Assembly (NCBI GenBank): GCA_039105265.1
Contig: JAPFFF010000020.1
Span: forward strand, 2,187,001-2,251,000
From: Tritrichomonas musculus
Lineage: Eukaryota; Parabasalia; Tritrichomonadida; Tritrichomonadidae
DNA: 64,000 nt
Reading direction: 5' to 3'
Shown: one piece after another, positions 35,195 to 44,155 of the stretch
How the letters are laid out: each line of letters starts with the position of its first letter
Position numbering within the stretch: the stretch's first letter is position 1
Notes under the pieces: generated by a model
Told to the model about the DNA's origin: nothing
Database searches by the model: none
Seen by the model: only the letters and a program-made list of their open reading frames with translations
Program-made: the position numbers and the translations under genes

Positions 35195-37145
35195 ATCTCA
35201 CACCTCACACCTCACACCTCATACCTCACACCTCATACCTCACCTCAAATTGGTATAGGGGTACCCAAGAGGGGCCTCTCAAAATTCAATTTAGGTAAAT
35301 CCTTTAATTGGGAATCCTCATAAGTCCAAAAATAAATTATTCAAGCCTTGCTATAGTATATAACTCTCTTACTCTTCTCCCATGCAATGGTCTTAAGCAG
35401 GAACTGCGTTCTCAGTTTACCCGATTTTGAGAGTATTACACCTAATCCACGAGGGTTTACATTAGTGTCGAAGTACGCATTATATTTTTGAGTCAATTCT
35501 ACTATACATATCTTATCATTTGGGAGACCCTTAATGAAATTGTCCAAGGTCTTCTCCTGATCAATCTCATATACTTCAGCTATAATGGGTGTATGCTGGG
35601 GTTCGGCATTTGATTCCTTGGCAGATACCTCAGCTATCTCAGGTTCGGCATTTGATTCCTTGGATTCTTCAACAATGGGTGTAGTTTGGGATTCAGTATT
35701 TGATTCCTTGGCAGATTCCTTGGCAGATACCTCAGTCAAACTCTGTTTGGATTTCTCAGCCATCTCTGGTTCCTTAATGTGGATATAATTTAAGAGCTCA
35801 TTTTCACATATTTTTGCAATGCAATCCTTGATTTCCTTATCGATGATTTTGGATAAATCGTGTAAGATATATTCATTGAGATTCTTCATGAGTACTCTAG
35901 AGTATCCAATAACGAGTTCACTAGATGACATTTCAGTTGGGGGATATTGATCAAGTTTATTATCGATTGCATCAATGATTGTTCCAAGGTATAGATTATA
36001 ACAAGCATTACTGATTTCCTCGCGCAATTTCACTAGGGAATCATATTTATGTATATCATTTGCGAAATATTCATTCGTTGCAACTTCAGCGAGTAACTTG
36101 GTGAAGCTAGATATTAATCTTTGTGTTAATGAATCGAATAGGTTTATGACCTTGGTAGAGGTTCTATCATAGTATACGAATTTAATGGTACCCTCATATG
36201 ATTTGTCTTTGGGACATAAGGATTTGACCTTATTGACGAACGATTCGAATATGCAACTGAGCAAATTCTGGTTGAACATATTGATATCCTTTGTGATGAT
36301 GTCAACGGCATAATCAAGGGGGTGTGTATAACTGTAAATCAAAGTTTTGCGTTTCTTATCGAGCTCATCTTGAAATTTCATTAGACGTTCGCGATCTCGG
36401 TTGATATATGATAACTCCTTCATTAGCAGTGCTCGCTCAGGAGATTCAATGTTTGTATAACTATCAATTTTGGTATTCATATCTTGGATCCACTCATCGT
36501 ACTCATCAAGCGAGAGCTCCTTATGTATATAGCACTTGATAGCTGACTCGCGATCATGATCACGTTGGGATTTATTCAATATTTTGTTCATACGAATCTC
36601 CAATTCCTTGCAGAAAGAACCTTCATATGAAACTATTTGGGTGTTAGTTGGGACAACGCTCATTTTCAAACCAGATAAAAAATTAAATTGATTCGAGAAT
36701 AGCATTATTTTTGGGATTGTCAATTTATGGAAATGCGTAAGCATTTATCTTGAGGCGAAGCCGAATGGAATTTACCTAAAATGGATTTTGAGAGGCCCCT
36801 CTTGGGTACCCCTATACCAATTTGAGGTGAGGTATGAGGTGTGAGGTATGAGGTATGAGGTGTGAGGTGTGAGGTATGACCCCTTAAGTGAACCTCTTAG
36901 TAGTGAGCATGGATATGCATCCTGGTAGTTCCGCATGGGGATATTGGGGATATGGAGGGAATACCTGGCACATGCAATTTCCTTTAAAAGACCATAGATT
37001 CCTTGTATTTGGACTATGACATTTCAGCAAAAATTCAAGGTTTGGAGCTTAATTTGAAATGGTTATGTGAATATCAAAATTAGGCTAGATGTGGCTGTTA
37101 TATTTGAAATTTATCTGGTCCCCATGCGGAACTACCATCACTACT
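35195..37145 (-). repeat. Right terminal inverted repeat of element B (1951 bp)
   Basis: Mirror of 11788-13738, with the same two-block structure: an inner gene block (35195-36884) and an outer block 36899-37145 with AGTAGTGAGC...CATCACTACT ends. It is followed by the GAGGTT duplication (37146-37151). Confidence 0.93.
35341..36663 (-). CDS. Gene inside the right terminal repeat of element B (440 aa), unknown
   Basis: Encodes the same protein as 12270-13592, residue for residue, in the opposite orientation. The start at 36663 is chosen as for the left copy. The gene is transcribed inwards from the terminus and is flanked by the CACCTCATACC-type inverted tracts. Its identity to the other copy is expected if repeat arms are homogenised during protein-primed replication. 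Confidence 0.7.
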   Translation of the reverse strand: MSVVPTNTQIVSYEGSFCKELEIRMNKILNKSQRDHDRESAIKCYIHKELSLDEYDEWIQDMNTKIDSYTNIESPERALLMKELSYINRDRERLMKFQDELDKKRKTLIYSYTHPLDYAVDIITKDINMFNQNLLSCIFESFVNKVKSLCPKDKSYEGTIKFVYYDRTSTKVINLFDSLTQRLISSFTKLLAEVATNEYFANDIHKYDSLVKLREEISNACYNLYLGTIIDAIDNKLDQYPPTEMSSSELVIGYSRVLMKNLNEYILHDLSKIIDKEIKDCIAKICENELLNYIHIKEPEMAEKSKQSLTEVSAKESAKESNTESQTTPIVEESKESNAEPEIAEVSAKESNAEPQHTPIIAEVYEIDQEKTLDNFIKGLPNDKICIVELTQKYNAYFDTNVNPRGLGVILSKSGKLRTQFLLKTIAWEKSKRVIYYSKA

Positions 37146-37496
37146 GAGGTTCTTTGCAGCAATTAATTCAGTGATAAAATCGACAGCCATCTTCTCGGAA
37201 ACGGTAATATATGGCATTTTGATGAGGTGTTTGAGAGATTGGAAACTCCTATCATTTTCGTCACCATTTTTCGTGATATAGATTAGTAAGTGATGTGAGT
37301 CTAGAAGACTTATTTTGATGATTTCTTGGAGAGCGATGACAGTTTTTCCAGAATTTTGTTTCCCAACAATTACATTTACAGAGTTATATTTTATATGAAT
37401 ATCATCGTGAATTGGCTCGATTAAAGCACCCGATAAATTGTTTGCGTTTTGTTTCAAAGTTTCTGAGACAAGAGAATTAATTACTTTTAAACTCAT
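37146..37496 (-). pseudogene. N-terminal part of the Maverick A packaging ATPase, right of element B
   Basis: Starts MSLKVINSLVSETLKQN and carries the P-loop VGKQNSGKTVIA (about 44-55). It matches the first half of the unsplit element C gene. It ends at the GAGGTT duplication beside element B; the other part is at 11317-11787. TTATTTTTTTGCAGTC precedes the start. Confidence 0.85.
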
Positions 37497-37546
37497 TTAT
37501 TCCCCAAAAGACTGCAAAAAAATAAGTGAAGATTTATTGGATTTTT

Positions 37547-39529
37547 TTATGCACGGAGTTGTGCAGCTGCTTCGTCATCATTAAACCAAACATCATGGTC
37601 GTCCCAATTGCCTTGGCCTTCTTGAGTCCATTGATTGTCAGGATGGTCTTGTTCTAAATAATCGAAATCGTCAATTTCTTGTGGTTGTTGGTCGTGTCCT
37701 TCGAATATTTCTGGTTTCTGTAATGTTGCTGCTGCGTGGAGAATAGCAAATTTGGCATGATTAGCAATGTGGTTTGAAAAGGCTTTTCTCTGTTGTTCAT
37801 TATGACCATCTTTTGTGTAGAGAGTGTGGGCTATTAAATCACTGACAAGATCATCAATTAGTTGTTTGTTCTTTTTCTTCAATTTATCGAAATCTTTACT
37901 ATTTGGATCGACATTGCCTAATCCGAGCCTTACTGCAAAATCGTGTATAATATAGTAATTCCACATCATAGCGCATGCCTTACTGTAAATCTGCATCTTG
38001 TATTTGCTAAGTGGTTTTTCTGTTATGTTTCCGATAGAGTTGTTGGCGATTAATTTAGCGATTGCGTGATCGAACGCCTTTCTGAAAATAAAGTATTCGA
38101 ATCTCCTGTATGAAGTCATTCTCTTGTTAGATGGTTTCTTATAGCCTTCATGTTTGTAATTTCGCCATGATTCTGGTATTGTAAATCCTTCCATATTACC
38201 TTTCATATATGGGTTTGTATTATCGACGTCGAAATGACCGCCAAATAAGTCATTAGTATATTCTCTTGCGCTCTTAAATCCTGATTCTTTTCGGGCCTCT
38301 CTTGTGGGATATTGATTGAAGAAACCATATCGCATTGGCCAGTCGGATTTTGTTGTTGTATATCCATTTACATATACGTACTTATTGTTGGCGTTTCTGA
38401 TGGCGACATCAGGGATATTATCTCCGTTTATATCTGCGTGGACAAGAGTCCATGGGCTATTTGGTGATTTCTCATTGTGTTTATCAACCATTCTCTGCGC
38501 TCCTTGTGGAGAAATTGCTTGTGCGACACGTTTTATATCCTTTTTGAGCCTTAATACTATGTGTTCCAAAGCCTCCATTCCCGCTTTATCACGTGCTCCT
38601 GCAGAACCGTGTCTAGATGGTAAATCTTTATACATAGCAGCAATTTGATATAAAGCTACTTCAGCTCGTGGATCTAAACCTTGACGAGAAGTAGGTTGTT
38701 GGGCGGATATATTGTACTTTATAATTAAATCATTAATTAATCGTTCCATATTTTCGTTGTTTATATTAGGTTGTGTCATTTGATTTTGAAATAAAATTGT
38801 ATTATCGTTGTTGTTATTTTGAGTAGTTTGAGGAGGTCTTCTCAATTTGTTTAAAGGATTTAATTCCGGAAAAGTCTCTGCTGCTCCAAATCTAAAGAAA
38901 GGTCCGAAATGCTCTTGAGGCTCCCTATGTGAAGTTTCTGGAGGACTTGATGGAGGGACAGAAGGAATTTCCCTATGTGAATATACTCTATCGACAAAAT
39001 GTTGAAGACTTTCCGAATTGATACGCCTAACATATCTATGATCGAAGTTGTCGTTTGCGGCAAAGTTATGAGAATTGAGTATAGTTATGGCCGTACGAAT
39101 AATATTTCTTGGAAAAGCTTTTTTGTTATGCGAAGCAAGGGTTCTTCTGTCGACTCTCTCGGATAATTCATTATAAAATGGGGCAGTATTTTGAATCCAA
39201 GAACTGAATCTATAATCGCTCATATCCACTAAATCTTCACTATAACTCAATGGTCTTTCAATAGGATGTTCTTCTTGAAACCTTTGAATGAATCTCTCTA
39301 TTGTATTACTAGTGACGTCATTTGCTTGAAGACCAAAATTGAATTCATTTAGAACCTTCGATAAAACTTGGGCATATTGACTATCCTTTAGCAATCCTCC
39401 CTGATTATTCGTAGTAATGATATTGAATCCCAGTTCATTGTTGAGTCTATTACAATATCCTAATAATTTTTGCGTGTTATTGCCTTGCATTACTTGTCCG
39501 GCAGTAAGTTTTATTGTTGATTTACTCAT
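37547..39529 (-). CDS. Large Maverick A protein (660 aa), unknown
   Basis: Start MSKSTIKLTAGQVMQG, shared with element C. The N-terminal domain (about 20-90) has YCNRLNNELGFNI and AQVLSKVLNEFNFG, the same pattern as the two N-terminal domains of PolB in element B. The first 265 residues are near-identical to the C copy, with a linker that includes PPSSPPETSHREPQ. Beyond residue about 265 the two copies diverge sharply while keeping DINGDNIPDV, VNGYTTTKSDWP and IPESWRNYK. An acidic tail ends the protein. It lies between the 173-aa and ATPase genes. Terminal protein, core protein or scaffold are open possibilities. Confidence 0.65.
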   Translation of the reverse strand: MSKSTIKLTAGQVMQGNNTQKLLGYCNRLNNELGFNIITTNNQGGLLKDSQYAQVLSKVLNEFNFGLQANDVTSNTIERFIQRFQEEHPIERPLSYSEDLVDMSDYRFSSWIQNTAPFYNELSERVDRRTLASHNKKAFPRNIIRTAITILNSHNFAANDNFDHRYVRRINSESLQHFVDRVYSHREIPSVPPSSPPETSHREPQEHFGPFFRFGAAETFPELNPLNKLRRPPQTTQNNNNDNTILFQNQMTQPNINNENMERLINDLIIKYNISAQQPTSRQGLDPRAEVALYQIAAMYKDLPSRHGSAGARDKAGMEALEHIVLRLKKDIKRVAQAISPQGAQRMVDKHNEKSPNSPWTLVHADINGDNIPDVAIRNANNKYVYVNGYTTTKSDWPMRYGFFNQYPTREARKESGFKSAREYTNDLFGGHFDVDNTNPYMKGNMEGFTIPESWRNYKHEGYKKPSNKRMTSYRRFEYFIFRKAFDHAIAKLIANNSIGNITEKPLSKYKMQIYSKACAMMWNYYIIHDFAVRLGLGNVDPNSKDFDKLKKKNKQLIDDLVSDLIAHTLYTKDGHNEQQRKAFSNHIANHAKFAILHAAATLQKPEIFEGHDQQPQEIDDFDYLEQDHPDNQWTQEGQGNWDDHDVWFNDDEAAAQLRA

Positions 39530-39555
39530 TTGATTTCCAAAAAAATAAGGGCTGT

Positions 39556-40077
39556 TTATATGCCACATTCCTTGATAAATCTACCATAATCCTTGCTCAG
39601 ACCGGCACAATTAGGATGTTTCGACTTAATTCTAGTATCTATTTCGTCAATCAAAAAGCCTGCGTCATATTGAAACATCTGGTGGTATTCAATCTCTTTG
39701 CCATCCTTAGTTGTAAATTTCTTTGCTTCCCTTACAATAACCACGTCCTGTATCTTGTTTTTTCCGTTCTTTGCTGTGTCGATTGAGTAGTGGCTTCCCT
39801 TCTTGTTAAAGCATAGATATACCTTTTCGCAGTCAAATAATTCACACAATTCTTTGTATAGAAACTGTTGATTCTTATAAATTGAGACGACTAAGGGCCT
39901 GCAAACTATTCTATTAGCGTTAAATTTGTCAGGAAAGAGATACTCTTTGTCGATGATAATATAGAATTCGTAAGCTGAATCGATGGTGGGGTCCTTCTCT
40001 TTGTTGGCCTCAATATATTCTTCCAATTTATCACACAATTTATTGACAGATAAATAAAGTGGCTTTGTGTTTGTCAT
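39556..40077 (-). CDS. Maverick A 173-aa protein, unknown
   Basis: First gene inside the terminus. Start at MTNTKPLYLSVNKL, 6 bp inside an alternative ATG, by comparison with element C (MSKPLYLSVNKL). Contains YEFYIIIDKEYLFPDKF, LCELFDCEKVYLCFN and a C-terminal LSKDYGRFIKECG. Mixed alpha/beta; no family is recognised. No adenovirus-type protease triad is evident. It is nearly identical in C (56903-57418), so it is conserved as protein. Confidence 0.6.
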   Translation of the reverse strand: MTNTKPLYLSVNKLCDKLEEYIEANKEKDPTIDSAYEFYIIIDKEYLFPDKFNANRIVCRPLVVSIYKNQQFLYKELCELFDCEKVYLCFNKKGSHYSIDTAKNGKNKIQDVVIVREAKKFTTKDGKEIEYHQMFQYDAGFLIDEIDTRIKSKHPNCAGLSKDYGRFIKECGI

Positions 40078-40083
40078 TTGCAT

Positions 40084-40370
40084 TGGAGATAAAAAATATT
40101 TTTTTCAAAAAAGTTGAAACAACTCGTTAGTCCTAAATCAATGACTTTATTAGCGAGTATGACAAACATCTTTTTGAACCCAAATTGTTGAGTGAAAATA
40201 GGGGGGGTCAAGTATGGGGATACTTAAGAAGTTGTTGGACGACTTTTTGAGTCAAAAAAGGGCTAAAATGAGGTGTTTGAGACCAAAAAAGTGCCCAAAA
40301 TAAGGTGCTTTCAAAGGGTTTGTCAGGAGTTTGGGACGAAGTCCTAAAATCATGACAAACATATACTACT
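40084..40370 (-). repeat. Terminal region of Maverick A (right end)
   Basis: Non-coding, running out to the terminus ...CATATACTACT at 40370. The reversed sequence lines up with the left end of element C (AGTAGTATACG, then repeated GGCACTTTTTTG and TCAAACACC words), but it is clearly diverged from it, unlike the coding regions. The six bases after the end (TTTACT) would be one copy of the target duplication; the other is not in the window. Confidence 0.75.
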
Positions 40371-40371
40371 T

Positions 40372-40445
40372 TTACTTGGCTGGGGCTACTTCAAGGGCTC
40401 CTGATCCAATAATGTTGGCGTCTTTTGCTTTCTTGAAATGAAACT
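40372..40445 (-). pseudogene. Possible C-terminal fragment of a host gene next to Maverick A
   Basis: On the minus strand an open stretch reads HFKKAKDANIIGSG and ALEVAPAK, then stops at 40372-40374, two bases from the element A terminus. It is bounded on the other side by the 307-bp inverted-repeat element. Codon use looks like coding DNA, but only about 24 codons remain and no protein is recognised. Confidence 0.3.
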
Positions 40446-40751
40446 TTAAAATAGATAACAAACATGTAATTGAAGTTAATACTCTAATGCAGAAAAAAAG
40501 TAATGAACTAAACAGTATACGTTAGGCTGTGCGTCCTAATGGGCGCCCAAATCTAACCGCATCCATGATATCACCAAGGCCATTTATAAATATTATTTCT
40601 CTATTTTAATTTTATTTTTCTATTTTTCTATATTTTTTAGCTTTATATTAAAAAACAAATGTGGGGAAAAAGAAAGAATTATATGATCACATTCTGGACA
40701 CATGAATATTAGAGTATTAGCTTCAATTGCATGTTTGTTATCTATTTTAAA
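40445..40751. mobile_element. MITE-like element with 44-bp inverted ends (307 bp)
   Basis: TTTAAAATAGATAACAAACA at 40445 onwards is repeated in reverse at 40708-40751 (44 bp with two differences). The inner part is A/T-rich with a small GC-richer section near 40510-40580. No transposase frame and no clear target duplication were seen. The rest of 40752-41080 is A/T-rich with nothing recognised. Confidence 0.65.
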
Positions 40752-41030
40752 ATTAAAATGAAGTTAAAATGAAGATTTATGAAGCAATGAATATCACTCT
40801 TGAAACAAGAGGATTGGTAAGTAAATATGAAAGATTTGCTTACCAACAGATGTGCCTTTTGTTCGCAAATATTTGCAAATCTTTCATATAAAATGATTTC
40901 AATATAAAAAATAATTGCTATTGGTGTTTTCATTAAAACCTAAAAAAATCATATTAAAACCTAAAAAAATCATATTAAAAGAACCAAAATAGAAGTTATT
41001 AAAAGTTCGTTACAATTAAAAATTTTACGA

Positions 41031-41037
41031 TCATTTC
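41031..41037 (+). promoter_or_regulatory. Candidate initiator (Inr) for the coiled-coil gene
   Basis: TCATTTC fits the trichomonad Inr pattern TCA followed by pyrimidine and A/T, the core promoter of T. vaginalis genes. It lies about 50 bp before the ATG at 41081, which is longer than the usual short leader, so the call is tentative. Confidence 0.35.
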
Positions 41038-41080
41038 TCAGTCAAATAGTGATCGTTATTAAAATTTTAAACGTTGAAAG

Positions 41081-44000
41081 ATGAAGCTTTCAACAACCAC
41101 AACTTTCACCCCTATGAAAAATAACCAAATTAAAAACTTTTCTCGTACAACGCCTCTTACGAAAACAACGCGAAATATGTCTGATTTTACTCCAATTCAA
41201 CAATTTCAAAAAATTTTTTCGAAAATCGATAAACTCTTCTTAAAATTTAGGCAAATGAACCCACCAGATGACTTTATTCAGCTAATCGATGATTTTTATG
41301 ATTTAAAATCCAAGTACACAATTTTTATTGAGAATTGTAATAGAATTGATCGACATATAAAAGTAGGTAATACTAAAAGTAGCAAAAATTCCACTCCAAA
41401 TGAAAAATTAATTGAAAACGCACGTAAAATATGCACCGCATTTCCAAACGAAACCTCGAGATTTTTTTCTTATTTTTATCATGTTAATTCCAAACTTTCT
41501 CGATTTTTTATTCAAGCTTTTCAAAACTATTTTACAATTATGGAGAACAGTTTTCATGATTATGGCGATCTTTGTCTCAAAGAACAGCAAACTCGGTACA
41601 TTTATCTACAATTTGAATCAACAATTCAAGAACTTTTTGCATCAGTTCGGCAAGGTTTAAATTCTACTTTTTCATCCTTTGATGAAATTCAAGATGTATC
41701 TCCAGTTGTTGAAAATCTCAAATTATTATCTCGAAAATTTGAAAGTGAACTTCCTCACTCGATCCACAATCAAAGATTAATGTTAAATGAAGGCAATGAA
41801 TATCTCTCTCAGTTTCACACTTGTTTTGTTCTCATAGTTCCACTTTTAGCCAACATTCCGGTATTCAACCAAATATTCATTGAAATTTCAGAGCAAGTTG
41901 ATCCACTTCAAGAAGTCCTTGTTACTCTTCTCCAAGAACTAAAAATAGATGTACCACATATAATGAAAACGCATGAAATTCAAAATTCAGTAAATTCAGA
42001 GGACCTTTTTCACATCACTCCACAAGACCATTTTATCAAAGAAATGGCCGCCTATTTTGGCGCTAGTGATGGTTCTGAATTAGAGCAAAAAGAGTGGTAT
42101 GATGAGATCATGTCAAAAGCACGAGAAAAGATAAACTCGCTCAAACAGAAGAACCACCAATTAACAACTCAATTAAAATCAAACGACCAAATAACCTCTG
42201 AAAAAGCTCTGAACGATAGAATTGAAGAGAACCGGAAGTATAAAGAAAAAGTTCAGCAAGAATGTGAAGAGAGGAGAATTGAATTGATGAGAAACGTTAT
42301 CAATTCAATCAAGGTTCTGGTTCCTTACGACTTGATCGTCTCTTCCGACGACTTTGAAACACAAATAAATTGCATCATTTCTAATGCACAGCTTGAGCAG
42401 AAAGTGCTGAAAGAAAATCTAGATGATGCCAACGAAATCATACAACAAACGTTCAACATTCTTTCTTCTTATATGACTTCACAGTTGTCAATGAATGTAA
42501 CCGAAAAAACATCTTTGCCGAGTTTGGCCGATCTTTTCATTGAAAAAGTTTCAAAGAAGAAGAAAAAAGAAGAAGAAGACCAGAACTCAACTGACCAGAA
42601 TTCAAATAGTTCAGAACTCGACATTTTCTTGCGAAAATTCCTCGCAAAGCAGCAGATAAATGCAGCAAGCATGAATACCTCTGAAATGAAGAAGGAAGTG
42701 AAGACGCTCATTTCGACATTGAAATTCAAATTGAATGAAAAAGAGTCGAAATTAACGAGCTTAACCGAAACATCAACAGAATTTGAAGAAAAGTCGATAG
42801 AGGCGTTCTCAAAGATTCAGAGATCATTGGCACTTTTTAATAACGTTGAACCGTTAGTTTCAGACGTTACTTTTGAATCGGTGACTTCATCGATTTTTTC
42901 ACTTCTCGATGAAACGAACAAAACACACCAAAATCAGTCCAATTTCCGCAACTTCCTTTCATCCTTCCTTGCCCAGCTTCTTCATGCATTGCATCTGAAG
43001 CAGCCCAAATTCAGAGACATGAGTGAAAGTCAGTTAAAAGACGTTATGACGATGATTCTCGATGCACCGCAAATTCAGAAGAATTTGACGGTTGGAACGG
43101 TTAAATACAAAAATGCATCACCTAGGGCGATTAGACTTATTGAACCTTTCTCTTCACCTGCGTCATCATTGAATTTACCTGGCCGACCAAATACAAAAGA
43201 AGCTGACAGTCAATTTGTATTGAAAATGCACGCATATTTGTGCGACTGTTTGGCCTTATTGAAAGGACTTGCGCCAGTCAAATTCTTGCATACGCCGATA
43301 GAGAAGCTGATGCAAGATGTGACAAAGATGATTTACGAAAAGAACGACTGCTTGCAGAATTACAGAGGACTTTTGGCAGACGTTTTTATTAGAGTTTCTA
43401 GAAAGACGATCATTTTCAATTCAAAATCAAATTTAAAAGAAAAAGAGGAGTTAATGAAAGAAGAGATCGGAAAAGTTGCCAGCGGAATCTTCACTTCCAT
43501 TGAGGAGCTTCTTTCCAAGAATGAGAGAGATATAAAAGAAAAATTAATTAGAATGGTCAATTTAATTCCCCATGACGATCAAAAACAATTTTCAATGATG
43601 AAATTAAAACCCGTTGAAATGGTTTCCGCCGAATTAGAGAAGATGAAAAAGAGTGAAGAATCAGTTACCCAAATAGTACAAACGATAGATGAACTTTCGA
43701 AGGATCTTCAAAAAGAAAGGATCGGATTTGTTCCAGTTTCTCCTTTTTTCAGGCATTATCTTGAACATATTGAGAATTTAAGAAGATCTTCAATTCGTTT
43801 ATCACCACAAGAGACTCATCCAGCCGTTTACCTTTTTGCTACGAAAATGATATCACTTGTTGATTCCTTTAGTAACGCTCTATCTGCACTTTCCATTACC
43901 GAAAATATTGCTGAGAAAAATAAAGAATTGATGGAGAAGCTAGCAAACCAAAAAGAATTTGATGACAAAATTAACGATTTGAATAATGTTATTAAACAGA

Positions 44001-44155
44001 AAAAAGATGAAATAGAAAAACTTAGAAATCAGCTTCGGTCTTTTGTGGATGCAAACAGAAAAAGATGGGATAAACAGATTGAGTTAATTAATGATATTCA
44101 TGAGAAAGAAATCAAGCAAATCATTGAATATTATGAACAGAAACAAGATTTTTAG
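41081..44155 (+). CDS. Host coiled-coil protein (1024 aa)
   Basis: Start MKLSTTTTFTPMKNNQ; later in-frame ATGs at 41117 and 41177 (MSDFTPIQQFQKIF) are possible starts. Almost wholly helical: coils at about 350-410, 505-535, 560-600, 780-830 and 930-1015, ending KEIKQIIEYYEQKQDF. No enzyme motif, signal peptide or membrane span. Large coiled-coil proteins of this type are common in trichomonads and are often labelled by weak matches to motor or inclusion proteins. The gene is intact and has no Maverick-like start motif. It may be a cytoskeletal or scaffold protein. Confidence 0.75.
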   Translation: MKLSTTTTFTPMKNNQIKNFSRTTPLTKTTRNMSDFTPIQQFQKIFSKIDKLFLKFRQMNPPDDFIQLIDDFYDLKSKYTIFIENCNRIDRHIKVGNTKSSKNSTPNEKLIENARKICTAFPNETSRFFSYFYHVNSKLSRFFIQAFQNYFTIMENSFHDYGDLCLKEQQTRYIYLQFESTIQELFASVRQGLNSTFSSFDEIQDVSPVVENLKLLSRKFESELPHSIHNQRLMLNEGNEYLSQFHTCFVLIVPLLANIPVFNQIFIEISEQVDPLQEVLVTLLQELKIDVPHIMKTHEIQNSVNSEDLFHITPQDHFIKEMAAYFGASDGSELEQKEWYDEIMSKAREKINSLKQKNHQLTTQLKSNDQITSEKALNDRIEENRKYKEKVQQECEERRIELMRNVINSIKVLVPYDLIVSSDDFETQINCIISNAQLEQKVLKENLDDANEIIQQTFNILSSYMTSQLSMNVTEKTSLPSLADLFIEKVSKKKKKEEEDQNSTDQNSNSSELDIFLRKFLAKQQINAASMNTSEMKKEVKTLISTLKFKLNEKESKLTSLTETSTEFEEKSIEAFSKIQRSLALFNNVEPLVSDVTFESVTSSIFSLLDETNKTHQNQSNFRNFLSSFLAQLLHALHLKQPKFRDMSESQLKDVMTMILDAPQIQKNLTVGTVKYKNASPRAIRLIEPFSSPASSLNLPGRPNTKEADSQFVLKMHAYLCDCLALLKGLAPVKFLHTPIEKLMQDVTKMIYEKNDCLQNYRGLLADVFIRVSRKTIIFNSKSNLKEKEELMKEEIGKVASGIFTSIEELLSKNERDIKEKLIRMVNLIPHDDQKQFSMMKLKPVEMVSAELEKMKKSEESVTQIVQTIDELSKDLQKERIGFVPVSPFFRHYLEHIENLRRSSIRLSPQETHPAVYLFATKMISLVDSFSNALSALSITENIAEKNKELMEKLANQKEFDDKINDLNNVIKQKKDEIEKLRNQLRSFVDANRKRWDKQIELINDIHEKEIKQIIEYYEQKQDF

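Larger units (their letters stand above)
11788..37145. mobile_element. Maverick/Polinton element B, looks whole (25.4 kb), nested in element A
   Basis: The termini are AGTAGTGATGG...CCATCACTACT, with 1951-bp terminal inverted repeats and a 6-bp target duplication (GAGGTT). It carries PolB, integrase, packaging ATPase, candidate major and minor capsid genes, a fibre gene, a KilA-N gene and about ten smaller genes. The main frames are long and open, with no obvious break. Genes are densely packed on both strands, often with overlaps of a few bases or divergent starts 15-50 bp apart. Base and codon use are less AT-rich than in A and C. The arms differ by only a couple of bases in what was compared, so the insertion is recent, or gene conversion keeps the arms alike. 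Confidence 0.93.
1753..40370 (-). mobile_element. Maverick/Polinton element A, host to two or three insertions
   Basis: The right terminus is ...ATATACTACT at 40370, followed by host DNA. Genes read inwards from it match element C in order and sequence: 173-aa protein, 660-aa protein, ATPase, coiled-coil protein, amphipathic protein, major capsid, 110-aa protein, fibre. The left end is not seen, because element D sits at 1-1752. Element B (11788-37145) lies in the ATPase gene and a DNA transposon (2288-4030) lies in another gene. PolB and integrase, expected in a Maverick, would be on the missing left side. The element is broken by at least three insertions. Its similarity to C, including an almost unchanged capsid protein, points to a young copy. 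Confidence 0.85.
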
